Positions 11,427 through 23,406 are shown, counted from the first letter of the stretch. The stretch is DNA of 64,000 nucleotides from Aporrectodea caliginosa (GCA_020284085.1 JACEVL010000497.1:124001-188000); one strand, 5' to 3'. Notes: a model not told the origin generated them from the letters alone. A program made the numbers and translations.

Positions 11427-11913
11427 ATTTTTGCGTTTTGATTTATTCGGTACCGCTCATTCGTAAATATCGTTATTTTAAATGGAATAATAACAAAAAT
11501 TATTACAAAACAATTACATAATTACATGACTTTGACACTGCCTCCGACACTGCAGTATCCGCGGTAGTGCCAGATCAAGCCTGGAGAAAGGAGGAGGGTT
11601 ACAGTGTCGCTAACCAGCAAATAACCAAACCAAGATAACGTCAGCAACGGCCTCTGTTGCCGTAACATGTTATTAAACCTTATAAATCCTTTTGTTACAC
11701 GGACATAATGAGGAGTGTTCGACAGCTTTAAGATGTGTAATGGATGTTGAATGTAATGGACATACACAATGGAAATAAACATTTAACGATGTCCCTATGC
11801 ACCTGAAAAATGCTTGCAAATTACGTTAGAAATTCAGCATAAACTACTTGAAGATACACTTTGCAAATTAGTAACGTTAAATACTAAAGATCCGTATAAT
11901 TGCTAAGCTTTAC

Positions 11914-11954
11914 TTAGAAACCTTTAAATCGGTTCTTTCCGATACTATATATAT
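11914..11954 (+). promoter_or_regulatory. Diverged PSE-like box plus TATA
   Basis: TTAGAAACCTTTAAATCGG at 11914 and TATATATAT at 11946, 32 bp apart. Confidence 0.45.
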
Positions 11955-12013
11955 CCAAATTTCTATCTAATGGTAGTATTTCCCAATTTCTATCAAATGG
12001 TAGTACCGGTTCA

Positions 12014-12093
12014 GAGCTGTAATATGCCAAAAACTAATCTTTGTCGGCGGAAACGGCCTATGTTGTCATAAGCTGCCGTTAAACTGTGGATCC
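12014..12093 (+). other. Type B hairpin module, copy 1
   Basis: AGCTGTAATATGCCAAAA leads to CGGCGG pairing with CTGCCG, followed by TTAAACTGTGGATCC. The core AACGGCCTATGTTGTCATAA fills the loop. AACGGC/GCCGTT is an alternative perfect stem. Confidence 0.45.
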
Positions 12094-12271
12094 AATCCAA
12101 ATGGTAGTACCGGTCTTTTCGACATCCTTTTCAGCTAAATGGATCTAATATCACCACTGCCCATAGTCTTGTAATGACAATCTCAAGTCTGGATAAAGTA
12201 TATGGCGATGCGAATCATCTGTTAAATTGTCGTGAATTAGCAGCTAGCCATGGACAAACATGCATGCATAC

Positions 12272-12806
12272 TAGAGAGTGACATGGGAAATTTTCCCGCG
12301 GGAAAACCGCGGTAAATCCCGCGGTAATGGGGACAACAATTGCGATAATACCTTGGTAATGGGGACAACAATTGCGGTAATACCGCGGTAATGGGGTTTA
12401 CTTTCGCGGTAATACCGCGGTAATGGGGAATGAGCCGGCAAGAAACCCGGGTGATGTTAAGAACTTGAGAACTGATAAGGAGATTTTCTTATTTCCTGAA
12501 GCCTTCTAGTCAGAAATGGTCAAGACTTGGTTAATACAAACTGCCCATCAGATAATTACATATTAATGAAGTCAGCAATACAACTAGCTTTGTAGGCTAA
12601 AATATGTTATTTTTAAAATTTTAATTGGTGTAAACGTTTGCGGGGAATGCGATGTCGTCTTGCGGGGATGGGGTGGGGATGGGGAGAAAACCTGCGGGGA
12701 TGGGGCGGGATGGGGACAAACCCTGCAGGGGATGGGGCGGGGATGGGGAAGACTTACTTGTTGCGGGCGGGGATGGGGACGAGATTGTCTCCCATGTCAC
12801 TCTCTA
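12272..12806. mobile_element. Non-autonomous hAT-like MITE
   Basis: Inverted termini TAGAGAGTGACATGGGA (12272) and its complement (ending 12806) are flanked by an exact 8-bp duplication, ATGCATAC, as expected for hAT. The 535-bp interior holds no transposase. It contains short tandem units of the GCGGTAATACC type on the left and GCGGGGATGGG on the right. Confidence 0.85.
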
Positions 12807-12989
12807 ATGCATACATACCTAAATGCATACTTACCTAAATAATGCATATAATATCCACACATAAATACACACAAAGAGCTCAACTTAACGAGACGTTAAT
12901 ACCGCTTGAGATCGCAATTTAAAAAGGTGTCCAAACAGAGCACAACGTTAGCATCAGCGTTGACTTCAAACAGTTTAACGACTTCTTAA

Positions 12990-13988
12990 CCCTCGGGCTA
13001 CCAAAGGGGGTGGTTGTCTTTTCATCTCAAACTTTTCCGTAGGTAGCTTTTTTAGGTAGCTGTAGGGGGTTGTAGGTAGCTGTAGGGGGTTCCGTAGGTA
13101 GCTTTTAGGTAGCTGTAGGGGGGTTCATTTACACACTTTTTGAGGTAAAATGTGAGATGATATCTCACACCGTTCAAAAAATGTATACCCAATATATCCG
13201 AGGTACCAGAGGGGGGTGGATACCCCCATAGATTTTCGACTATATCTTATCCGTCATTTAATATTAAGAGACACAAATTATACCGTTCTATAGAGAAAAT
13301 GTGGGGCTACATTTCTATGGTCACTGAGTTGACCTGAGGCAACCGGAAGTGCTCAAAATAAATAATAATACGCGTAATATGCGTGAAAAATGGCTGAATG
13401 GAAGGACTCCCCCCTTAGTTTTTTTGTCTGTAGCGTATTCATTTGTCTTCCTGAAAGAGAATCAAAGATACCATTCTTTAGAGGGAATGAAGGGCTTCAT
13501 TTGCATACCTACATCTTTGTCTTTTGAATACCGGAAGTGATCAAAATAAATAATAATATGCGTAATCTGTATGAAAATGGCTGAATACAGCATTACAACG
13601 TAAACCGATATATATATGTATGGATTTATATGTATGGATGTACATTTATACTATATAAACATGTGTAGGGATGATTGTGTGTATCTTTTATACATAGATT
13701 AGTTTCAAAACACACATAATCTTATATTTGTTTATCCAAAAGTAGAAAATGTACGCAATAATATAAAATATTGCTAATTAATGGGTTCCGTTGTTAAAAG
13801 TGATGTAATTTCGAGGTGCATTCACATAATGTACAACTAACTATACCATTCTGTGCAGAAATGAATGCTGAATCAATTGCTATATTACAAGTTATGATAT
13901 GTGAAACCAAACACGAAATCCAGGGGGGAGGTGGTAACCACTCCCCCCTTGGTAGCCGATGTCACAAAAAAGCTTGGTAGCCCTAGGG
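12990..13988. mobile_element. piggyBac-like MITE (copy 1)
   Basis: CCCTCGGGCTACCAAAG at the left and CTTGGTAGCCCTAGGG at the right are inverted termini, each flanked by TTAA (12986-12989 and 13989-13992). TTAA targeting points to piggyBac. The 999-bp interior is AT-rich and non-coding. A related copy lies at 61684. Confidence 0.85.
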
Positions 13989-14159
13989 TTAAATTAATTA
14001 GGGTATATTGTTGAAGAGAGAAAATAATTCCATTTAATCCTCAGTGTTTGTTTTCTTAGCATTGTTTATTGTTTCGACATATCACGCAAAAAGTGAGTCG
14101 TTTCGTTTGTCAATATGATATCTTATAAAACGATTGGTCAACGATTATATGAAAAAGTT

Positions 14160-14198
14160 ATTTATTAAATCTGACACATGCGATTTAAAGGTGTCTAA
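14160..14198 (-). promoter_or_regulatory. Minus-strand PSE-like box cut by a MITE
   Basis: The inverse of TTAGACACCTTTAAATCG ends at 14198. The hAT-like MITE at 14203 inserted beside it and duplicated CTAATAAA, so the box was split from its upstream DNA. Confidence 0.4.
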
Positions 14199-14202
14199 TA
14201 AA

Positions 14203-14746
14203 CAGTGTGATTCTCGTTAACGATAACGATAACGTAAATGTTCGTTAACGAAAATAAAATGATTTCGTTAACGATAACTATAACTATAACTAAAAATATC
14301 ATTAACTATAACTATAACTATAACGAAAATAACACTAACGAAAATTCATCTTTATTTTCGTTAATACAAAAAATAAAAATTGGAAGTGCAAAATGGACGA
14401 TTCGACATAAATGAGAACGTAAAATGCGATATCTTTATTGTGCAATTTGTCAGTTACTTTGGAAATTCGTGTATTCATGAAGCTGAATACACCCATGCTT
14501 CAAAGGCTTTCAAAGCTCTGAGCAAATTTTTAAACAGCGTGTTAATATGCACAATTTTGCTTATATATCCCTAATTATTGTAACTAAGTAGTAACTAAAA
14601 TTAACTAAAACAAAAATCCATTAACTATAACTATAACTATAACTAAAAAATAATATTAACTATAACTATAACTATAACTAAAATAAAAACCATTAACTAT
14701 AACTGTAACTATAACGAAAATAAAATCTGTAAGGAGAATCACACTG
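14203..14746. mobile_element. Non-autonomous hAT-like MITE with (ACTATA)n interior
   Basis: Termini CAGTGTGATTCTC (14203) and GAGAATCACACTG (ending 14746), with the 8-bp duplication CTAATAAA on both sides. The subterminal DNA is made of ACTATAACTATAACTA and GTTAACGATAACG repeats. It lands beside a PSE-like box. Confidence 0.85.
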
Positions 14747-14793
14747 CTAATAAATACGTTGAAACGTTAAGTTGATTCCTCAAAGAGCAATAA

Positions 14794-14872
14794 GAGCTGT
14801 AATTTGCCAAAGCTAATCTTTGTCGGCGGTAACGGCCTATGTTGTCATAAGCTGCCGTTAAACTGTGGATCC
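14794..14872 (+). other. Type B hairpin module, copy 2
   Basis: Same layout as the copy at 12014, only lightly diverged, ending GGATCC. Confidence 0.45.
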
Positions 14873-14957
14873 ATCCATCCATTCATCCATCCTCTACTTA
14901 CCTGCCACTGATTGTACTCTGTCAATGCCAGTCCTAAGCCTGGATAAAGGAGGAGGG

Positions 14958-14991
14958 CGACGCTAATGATCTTTGTTATCACACAGTGTCG
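14958..14991 (+). other. Type A hairpin module (7-bp stem, 20-nt loop)
   Basis: CGACGCT (14958-14964) pairs with AGTGTCG (14985-14991) across a 20-nt loop, using one G-U pair, and is followed by TTAAACTG. It sits at the end of a GCCAGTCCTAAGCCTGG box. A candidate RNA element. Confidence 0.45.
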
Positions 14992-15065
14992 TTAAACTGA
15001 TACTTCTCCGCAACTTCCCGTATGCTGACAGTGCCAGTCCCAAGCCTTGAGAAAGAAGTGTTAGG

Positions 15066-15323
15066 GGTGGGGCCCGATAGCGCATTGGATAACACACTGG
15101 CATAGAGAGCGAGAGGTACCGAGATCGAGTCCGTAGGCGGACATGCTTTGTAGGCTGCTATTAGCGCCGTGTATTGCAGGCTGTCTGTTCTGTTAGTAGT
15201 TAAGATTTGTGTCTTCTGTCATTTGTGTTCCTGTGAATTGTTTCAATTGCATAACTGTACACTGTAACCGGTTGCGGTTTGTCAACCGGATTGTTTCAAT
15301 AAAGGAAGAATTATTATTATTTT
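15066..15323 (+). mobile_element. tRNA-derived SINE
   Basis: The head CCCGATAGCGCATTGGATAA with a B-box-like GAGATCGAGTCC, a body containing CTGTAACCGGTTGCGG, and a 3' end in AATAAAGGAAGAATTATTATT. Partial copies lie at 5277 and 30300. Confidence 0.65.
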
Positions 15324-15493
15324 GCATAATATCTACCATCGACAGATTACAGGTCAATTAATAAAGTGTCGCTATAGAAACTTTTATCGTAGATTATACT
15401 AAATTAGGAAAGGTAAAGTGTATTGTCCCTCTATCAACGGAAAAGATGATTAACGCTTCCAGTATTTGTAGTTAAACACTAAGAAGAATATCA

Positions 15494-15536
15494 TTAGACA
15501 CCTTTAAAACTCGTTCAGATGGCGAAATAAATAAAG
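15494..15536 (+). promoter_or_regulatory. PSE-like box plus TATA
   Basis: TTAGACACCTTTAAAACTCG at 15494 and AAATAAATAAAG at 15525, 31-32 bp apart. Confidence 0.5.
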
Positions 15537-15685
15537 ATTTGTTGCGCTTGCAGTGCTTTACTTTCGAGTGCAGAGAAGATGCTGTAATCTTACATGGAAT
15601 AATTACACTATTACAAATAATTACATTATTACTTAATTCTGGTAATATAAGGCTATGGTTTAAGTTTGCGGCCTTGGTAAACCAC

Positions 15686-15761
15686 AAGTGACGTGTGTGT
15701 GTATGCGCGTATATTTGTGTATGTGTTTGTGCGTTTGTGTCAGTGTGTGCTTATATGTGTA
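15686..15761. repeat. Imperfect TG-rich microsatellite
   Basis: TGTGTGTATG-type sequence, positionally equivalent to the tract at 4855 in the related array segment. Confidence 0.8.
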
Positions 15762-15957
15762 TGTATTGTATTGTATTGTATTCAAACATTTATAAAGCGC
15801 CTCTCATAGGGTAAACCATTCAGAGGCGCTCCCAGTGCGCAAGGCCAAAGGGAAGAAACAGGTTTTGAGAAAAGCAAAGGTGGAAGAGAGGTTACTAGCT
15901 AGAATTCGAGAGCAAGTAGATGGAGACAGCGCATTCCAAAGAGACACCAAATTTCTT
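15762..15957 (-). mobile_element. LINE 3' end (CR1/L2-like)
   Basis: The minus strand encodes the end of a LINE reverse-transcriptase ORF (LWNALSPSTC and then LKTCFFPLALRTGSASEW). The tail GAGCGCCTCTGAATGG, GAGAGGCGCTTTATAAATG and (ATACA)n follows. The same tail style on SINEs suggests the SINEs borrow LINE machinery. Confidence 0.6.
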
Positions 15958-16172
15958 ATGTGTGTATGTATGTGTGTATGTATGTGTGTATGTATGTGTG
16001 TATGTATGTGTGTATGTATGCGTGTATGTATGTGTGTATGTGTGCTTATGAGTGCGTGGGTGTGCATGTGTTTCTTCCTGTATATGTGTGCATGTATGTA
16101 TGCGTGTGTGTCTGCGTGTGTATATGTACGTATATATACTCGCGCGTGGGTGTGTGTGCGTGTGCGTGCGTC
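15958..16172. repeat. (TGTATG)n / TG-rich microsatellite
   Basis: TGTGTGTATGTA-type repeats. ORFs through them are low-complexity. Confidence 0.9.
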
Positions 16173-17057
16173 TAACTGCAGAATCCAGTGATTAAACCTG
16201 ATGTTCGAATATATGTTCAGAATGAAATGTCAGGCGTGTAGACCGTCATGGCTCTTTGGGAAACGGTGGTCTCTCATACAGGTCTCTCTGGCAAGCGGAC
16301 TCGAACCTCCACTCTACATCAATCTCTGATACGACGTGAATAAGCTTAGAGTAGTGCTTTCGAAATTTTTATGTTTCCGATTACGATGACGAACCGTAAA
16401 TAGTAAATAGTTGTAAATGTAAATGCTCGCGTTTTTCTGTGGCGACCGTATATGGCCTCAATGACCCTGTTCATTTTGCAGTGAATTGATCGGGTGAGAT
16501 CCTTCACCACCGATGCCCGTTTGAATGGACGCCACGCCATTTAAGGTCCATCGATTTAAAGATCCAATAAAGTTAAACCAAGGATTATCTATCTGCGGAC
16601 TAAGCGAACTCCGCTATTATGACGATTACGCTGACCGGTAGGACGAACAGACTGCGGTAGAGACCAGGCCATCCGCTCTCATATGCCGAGGCTAAGAACA
16701 TGAAGTCGCTAACCCCACTCTTAAAGGATCTCATTGTTTAATGAGATCTTATTGCAGCTAAGGCCGTTGACTTCGATTGAAAAACAGTGTTCCTCTCTGA
16801 CTGCGATAGTTCCACAAAGGTCGCGAACAAACGGTTTTGGGAAAGTCTTCTACTTTTAAGGTGTAAAATAAGATAAAAAGAGGTTTCTAAGCAGTATCCT
16901 CATTTATATTCTCTACGTGAAGTTACGTGCTATTATAGGCCTATCCGGTGCTACTATGACCTTACGCCCGTCTTATCCGCCCGTCTGACTGTCATAAAAT
17001 ATGAACAGAAAAGGAAGGAGTTTTCCCCTGGGAGGATTTCGTAATGGGCAGGGCGCA

Positions 17058-18063
17058 ATCTTCGTGGCCCAGTGAAATTATCTTCGTGGGCCAGTGAAAT
17101 TATCTTCGTGGGCCAGTGAAATTATCTTCGTGGGCCAGTGAAATTATCTTCGTGGCCCAGTGAAATTATCTTCGTGGGCCAGTGAAATTATCTTCGTGGC
17201 CCAGTGAAATTATCTTCGTGGGCCAGTGAAATTATCTTCGTGGGCCAGTGAAATTATCTTCGTGGGCCAGTGAAATTATCTTCGTGGGCCAGTGAAATTA
17301 TCTTCGTGGGCCAGTGAAATTATCTTCGTGGGCCCAGTGAAATTATCTTCGTGGGCCAGTGAAATTATCTTCGTGGCCCAGTGAAATTATCTTCGTGGGC
17401 CAGTGAAATTATCTTCGTGGGCCAGTGAAATTATCTTCGTGGGCCAGTGAAATTATCTTCGTGGGCCAGTGAAATTATCTTCGTGGGCCAGTGAAATTAT
17501 CTTCGTGGCCCAGTGAAATTATCTTCGTGGGCCAGTGAAATTATCTTCGTGGGCCAGTGAAATTATCTTCGTGGGCCAGTGAAATTATCTTCGTGGGCCA
17601 GTGAAATTATCTTCGTGGGCCAGTGAAATTATCTTCGTGGCCCAGTGAAATTATCTTCGTGGGCCAGTGAAATTATCTTCGTGGGCCAGTGAAATTATCT
17701 TCGTGGGCCAGTGAAATTATCTTCGTGGCCCAGTGAAATTATCTTCGTGGGCCAGTGAAATTATCTTCGTGGGCCAGTGAAATTATCTTCGTGGGCCAGT
17801 GAAATTATCTTCGTGGCCCAGTGAAATTATCTTCGTGGGCCAGTGAAATTATCTTCGTGGGCCAGTGAAATTATCTTCGTGGGCCAGTGAAATTATCTTC
17901 GTGGGCCAGTGAAATTATCTTCGTGGGCCAGTGAAATTATCTTCGTGGGCCAGTGAAATTATCTTCGTGGGCCAGTGAAATTATCTTCGTGGGCCAGTGA
18001 AATTATCTTCGTGGCCCAGTGAAATTATCTTCGTGGGCCAGTGAAATTATCTTCGTGGGCCAG
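17058..18063. repeat. 22-bp minisatellite, about 45 copies
   Basis: A 22-bp unit starting GTGGGCCAGTGAAATT and ending ATCTTC repeats head to tail for about 1.0 kb. Variants read GTGGCCCAG, and one copy carries an extra C. There are no spacers. The flank AGGTCGTTTCGCATCCAAG matches a single-copy counterpart near 30810. Confidence 0.95.
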
Positions 18064-18207
18064 AGGTCGTTTCGCATCCAAGCAGAAATAATACCATTCA
18101 GAATTAGCAGATTAAACACCTTTACATCGTGTGCGACATTATCAGAACATACGTAGAAGATGGTCTTCAACTCAGGCACTGCTCTAACTCGAACATCGCC
18201 ATTCCCA

Positions 18208-18285
18208 AACTGTAATATGCCAAAAATAATCTTTGTCGGCGGAAACGGCCTATGCTGTCATAAGCTGCCGTTAAATTGAGGATCC
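18208..18285 (+). other. Type B hairpin module, copy 3
   Basis: Same layout, lying about 145 bp after the 22-bp minisatellite. The tail reads TTAAATTGAGGATCC. Confidence 0.45.
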
Positions 18286-18463
18286 ATCCCAAGACACGAT
18301 AATCATCTCTGTTATGACTCGATGTCGTTAAACAGCAGCTAACCATCTTCGGGTTGCGCCAGACCTAAGCCTATGGCCAACGGGGAGGGGGACGCTTATA
18401 ATCTTCGTCATGTCCTGGCTTCGTTCAGCAAAAAACTACTACATTTACTATTTAGCTTAATGT

Positions 18464-18690
18464 ACATGTATGTATGTATGAGCACTTGTTATAGCGACCC
18501 TTCAAGATTTCTACTCAGAGGCTCTCCCGACTACAGCGCTGACACTGAATCGGAGTTTCACGCCGAAGCGCATGAGCAACTGCGAGTGAAGGACTTGCTC
18601 AGGGTCCCAATGCAGCGGCTTAAGGTGGATTCGAACCCGTAACCCTCCGGCTGCAAGGCACCGAACATACCCCCTGCACCACCGTGCCCA
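18464..18690 (-). mobile_element. tRNA-derived SINE, minus strand
   Basis: Full-length family member with head TGGGCACGGTGGTGCAGGGG, B-box region GGGTTCGAATCC and a (CATA)n tail. Confidence 0.8.
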
Positions 18691-19015
18691 ACAATGACAC
18701 AGCGCCGTTAAACAACAGCTAACGAACGGGTGATGCCAGACCTAGACGTATTGCAAAAGGGGAGGGCAACGCTAATGATCTTCGTTACGACGTGGGGTCG
18801 TTCAGCAAAAAAAACACTTCTGCGATTTAGCTTAATTGCTACAATCGACTGAAGACTTCAACATTAATACAGTGGCGCTATAGAAGCTCTCAGTGTAGAT
18901 TATACTAAATTCGGAAAGGTAAAGTGGATTTGCAATCTACCAACGGAAAAGAGAGTCAACGCTAACGTAATACTATTTGTAATAAAAATTAAACACTAGC
19001 AAATGAAGAATATCA

Positions 19016-19054
19016 TTAGACACCTTTAAAATATGTTCAGCTGTCGCTATAAAG
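19016..19054 (+). promoter_or_regulatory. PSE-like box plus TATA
   Basis: TTAGACACCTTTAAAATA at 19016 and TATAAAG at 19048, 32 bp apart. Confidence 0.5.
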
Positions 19055-19237
19055 TCAGATTTTCCGGTGTGATTTAGTATCCTGTGCAGTTGTTAATCTG
19101 TCGCTATCCAACATGGAATCATTACACAATTACCAAATAATAACGTAATTACATAACTCCGCCACTACAATACCTGCAGTAGTGCAAGTCCAAAGCCTGG
19201 AAAAAGGAGGAGGGCGGCGCTAATCATCTTTGCTACC

Positions 19238-19372
19238 AAACTAACAAACTTTTATAGTTAGAATGCTTTATTCATATTGACTATTGATTGTTTGTTATAA
19301 TATATGATGTATGTACACCGGAATGCGGATTGCAACTGGTTCAATAATAAATATACTTACTTACTTACTGTT
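19238..19372 (+). mobile_element. LINE 3' UTR fragment
   Basis: Matches the 3' end of the LINE at 61500-61630, including GAATGCGGATTGCAACTGG and the (TTAC)n tail. Coding sequence is missing. Confidence 0.6.
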
Positions 19373-19784
19373 ATGTGGACTGAGCGAGAGAGAAAGAGAA
19401 AGAGTGGGAAAGGGCGGAAATGGCACAGGTCACAGAGCATGCGAACTGACTAATTTTATCGCTGAACAACCGACATTTGTCGCTTGTACCATCTCTTCCC
19501 CGATCCTCTTTAATCGACACGAATATTCAAATGAAAATCAGTTCATAGACTGTTGTAAAACGGTAACAGATTGGTTAAAGCGCTTGCCACGAAACGCAGA
19601 GAGTTCGGATTCGATCCTACTTCTCTGAGTTGGTTACAAATTAACGCTGTTACCTTTCGCAGCACTTTCTCCCCGCCACAACCAAGTCCCGAGGGATCAT
19701 AATTATTTACCTCGGGAAAATATTAATTATTAATAATCAGCATGATATAGGCGTCTCCGATTATGTTTTTCTTCAAGCGGCGCT

Positions 19785-19787
<3 letters not shown>

Positions 19788-19864
<77 letters not shown>

Positions 19865-19941
19865 GCACACACACACACTCACACGCGCACACACACACAC
19901 ACAGACCCACACGCACACACACACACAGACCCACACACCCA

Positions 19942-19991
<50 letters not shown>

Positions 19992-20007
19992 CACCCACAC
20001 ACACACA

Positions 20008-20044
<37 letters not shown>

Positions 20045-20055
20045 GCACACACATG
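19788..20055. repeat. (AC)n microsatellite
   Basis: About 265 bp of CA repeats with CCCACA and TCACACG interruptions. Confidence 0.95.
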
Positions 20056-21179
20056 CACTCCACATACACACTGATGCATTCACTTGCCTAAGCTAATGAG
20101 TTAAAGCTAAAATGTATGTAGTGCCGTAACCGTCCTAAAATTATACCTCTTCATCTTACTCCTCTTCCTTTCTCCTGCTCCTGCTCTTCCTCGTCCTTCA
20201 ACCCACGGGTATAAAGAGGAAAGGCAAAATTGTTCATTGACAGTTATATACGGTTTAACGACGCTTCAACGTCCTCCTCCTCCTCTATCCAGGCTTAGGA
20301 CTGGCACTGCTGGAGTATTGATCAGAGGTGGAGTGATTTTTCCTTGAGTTTTAGTGTAATGTATTAAACGACATCTATTATAATTATTATTATTGGCAGA
20401 AGAATTGGTAATAGTCATCATATAAACCGTCCTTAGCGATGCTGCATTTATAACGTCTCTTGAAACCGTTGTTGAGGTGTGTAAAGACATCGTTTTGTTT
20501 CCAATGCTTTTCAACATCTTAGGACCAATGATATCGACCTCACCACATCCACGCGACATTAGGATTCCGCCAATCGCTTAAAAACGTCTTATGGCATCAT
20601 TGGCACGATAAGAAACGCTTTGTATAATCCCAATAGTTCTGTTTTTTATATTCTTTTTCGTCTAGACGTTACTTTCAACTTCAAAGAAAAATCCTCTTAT
20701 AACGGAGATATCATTTGAAAATAAATATCTATTTACAAAATAGTTTAGTGCGTCTCAAAAACTCAATTTAAAGACATCTAAGCAAAGCTGTAAAATGTTT
20801 CTAATACTTAGTTTATATTTTGGATCCTTGTTTCCATCGCTTTACAAATCGATGATGTTAAGTAAATCGGTCCATGTCACTCAGATAGTTGGACACACGT
20901 TGGCGAGTATTAGTAGTTTCGGTTTAACGACACTGTGTGATAACAGATTATTAGCGTCGCCCTCCTCCTTCATCCAGGCTTGAGACTGGCACTGCCATAG
21001 TACGAGCAGTTGCGGAGTCATAACATTGGCGATTGAACGAAACTGTAATGTGCAGAGACGGTGTTAGTTTCCATTGTATAACGATATCTTATGGCTGCCA
21101 GGACCGTTGACGTCGACCTTGTTTCGGGACTATTATAAAATTTTATACAAATGACGGTGTTAAATTTACGAAACTGACG

Positions 21180-21218
21180 CATATATAGCGTTGGAAACAG
21201 CTATTTAAAGGTGTTTAA
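21180..21218 (-). promoter_or_regulatory. Minus-strand PSE-like box plus TATA
   Basis: Read on the minus strand: TTAAACACCTTTAAATAG from 21218 and TATATAT from 21187, 31 bp apart. Confidence 0.45.
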
Positions 21219-21551
21219 GCTTCGCGTCTGCCCGAAGGTGGTAAAATACTAGTAATCAATTGCAAAACAGTCTATAGCTATAAAGGCCGTTGATATAGAA
21301 ATATTCCATTAGATAAACGCTGTGTATAATAATGAACGTTTGCAAGCCTGGCTTAAAGGAGGAGGGCAACGCTAATAATAATCTAATCATCCTCAAAACA
21401 ATAAACCATCTCCGGTCTCTTTATCAACCGGATTCGCGTCTCCACTGGACACCGCCGTCTACCACAAACTTAAGCCAATAACGTTTAATTATTATAATTT
21501 ATTATGCTGAACGTTTAAGGTATAAATGACTTAAACTTTTTGACGTATTTA

Positions 21552-21592
21552 TTAGACACCTTTAAATCGTATGTTTCCGATTCAATAAATAA
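21552..21592 (+). promoter_or_regulatory. PSE-like box plus TATA
   Basis: TTAGACACCTTTAAATCG at 21552 and AATAAATAA at 21584, 32 bp apart. Confidence 0.5.
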
Positions 21593-21863
21593 CTTTTTCA
21601 TTTAATCGTTGGCTAATCGTTAGCAAAACTGTCACGGCGACCAAAAGTTACGACTGAATATTCCCATTATAATTATGTCGCGAAACAATGACCAATGATA
21701 ACAAAGCAACAAGTATTTACGGAATTGTTTCATCTCGGTCAACCGGATTCGCTTCTCCACTGGACACCACAGTCTACCACAAACTTCAGTGGGTAACATT
21801 ATATTATTATAATTTATTATGTTGAATGTTTAAGGTCAATGACTTCACTTTTTAACGTATTTA

Positions 21864-21904
21864 TTAGACACCTTTCACTCGTATGTTACACATTCTATAA
21901 ATAG
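21864..21904 (+). promoter_or_regulatory. PSE-like box plus TATA
   Basis: TTAGACACCTTTCACTCG at 21864 and TATAAATAG at 21896, 32 bp apart. It lies 312 bp after the previous copy and is flanked by related sequence. Confidence 0.5.
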
Positions 21905-22177
21905 CTTATTCATTTCATCGTTGATCAATCAAACGCTAAAGTGACCAATGTTACGACTGAAGGTTTGCGTGATATGTCGCGAGACTATGAGCAATGATGA
22001 CAAAACAAACAATGACGATTAAACGGAATAATGTTTCTAATCGTCGTCAACGACCTTTGAGAATAAGTCGCTAAACTGTGCGAAGTCAACGCTGCTGATA
22101 ACGTTGCGCTCTGTTTGAACACCTTTAAATCGCCATCAACAGCGCTATTAACTTTCGCTACGCTGATTCCGCAAAAG

Positions 22178-22254
22178 AGCTGTAATATGCCAAAATAATC
22201 TTTGTCGACGGCAACGGCCTTTGTCGTCATAAGCTGTCGTTAAACTGTGTATCC
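22178..22254 (+). other. Type B hairpin module with compensatory change
   Basis: The stem is CGACGGC with GCTGTCG: the third pair is A-T here and G-C in the other copies, so pairing is kept despite substitutions on both arms. A 20-nt loop and TTAAACTG follow the common pattern. Confidence 0.5.
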
Positions 22255-22331
22255 ATCCATTCTCAACTTCCAACTCTGCCACTGATCGTACTCTGTCAGT
22301 TCCAGTCCCAAGCCTGAATGAAGGAGGAGGG

Positions 22332-22365
22332 CGACGCTAATGAGCTTTGTTATCACACAGTGTCG
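22332..22365 (+). other. Type A hairpin module
   Basis: CGACGCT (22332-22338) pairs with AGTGTCG (22359-22365), again with a 20-nt loop, and is followed by TTAGACTG. Confidence 0.45.
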
Positions 22366-22823
22366 TTAGACTGAAACTACTACTACTACTCCGCAACTTC
22401 CAGTATTCCGACTTATACATATAGTTTCTACTATATAGAAATTCCTAATTCCGCCACTCCACTGCCCACACTCTGGAATTCCAATTCCAATTCTAATAAA
22501 TGAGGAGAGTAATACTAATCATATTCGCAATTACAAGTCGTCGTAAAGCAGCAACTTACCAGACCTAAGCCAATGGACAAAGAAGGATGGCGACGCAAAT
22601 TATTTCTGTTATAACATAGCGTCGTTCAACAGACAACTACTAATCTATTAATCGTAGAAGCGACCATCAACTCATGATTTCGCCATTATACAGTGTCGCT
22701 ATAGAAGTCCTTAGATTAGATTATACTAGATTAGGAAAGAAAAATAGATTGACTTTATAGCAACGTAAAAGAAGCTCAACGCTAACGTATTTGCAGTTAC
22801 ACTCGAGCAAATAACGGATTTCA

Positions 22824-22863
22824 TTGGACACCTTTAAAACATGTTTCGATGGTGCCATAAATG
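22824..22863 (+). promoter_or_regulatory. PSE-like box plus weak TATA
   Basis: TTGGACACCTTTAAAACA at 22824 and CATAAATG at 22856, 32 bp apart. Confidence 0.45.
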
Positions 22864-23331
22864 CAGAAAATTTCCAATTTCGTGTAATTTCTTCCTTGTT
22901 TTTTCCAAACTGTCGTATATTGAACACTTTATTACTCCCGAAGGCACAGAGAAACAATTAAATGGGAATAAGAATCGACCACATTAAAACGCAAAATTGC
23001 ATAGCCACATAACTCCGCCACTACCCAACCTGTGATAGTGCCAGTCCCAAGCCTAGAGAACGGAGGAGGTTGACACTAATCATGTTTGTTTTTTACAACA
23101 CAGTGTCGTTAACAAGAACTAACCAACCAACATATCGTCAACAGCTGCCTTTGTTGCCGTCAAATAATATTATAAGTCCTTTTGTTACATGGACATAATG
23201 ATTTGATATCAACTGTACATCTCGAAGATGTTGCTAGACATTGGATATAAAATGACGTCTCTAAACACCTGAAGAAACGTTTCCAAATTACTTTATAAAT
23301 GCAGCATAAACTAAACACAGACTCACCCAAG

Positions 23332-23406
23332 AGCTGTAATATGCCAAAACTAATCTTTGTCGGCGGCAACGGCCAATGTTGTCATAAGCTGCCGTTAAAC
23401 TGTGGA
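23332..23406 (+). other. Type B hairpin module
   Basis: CGGCGGC with GCTGCCG, 20-nt loop, then TTAAACTGTGGA. Confidence 0.45.

Noticed and set aside
17058..18063. CRISPR-like array of regular repeats
   Set aside because: The 22-bp units abut each other with no unique spacers, and the genome is eukaryotic.
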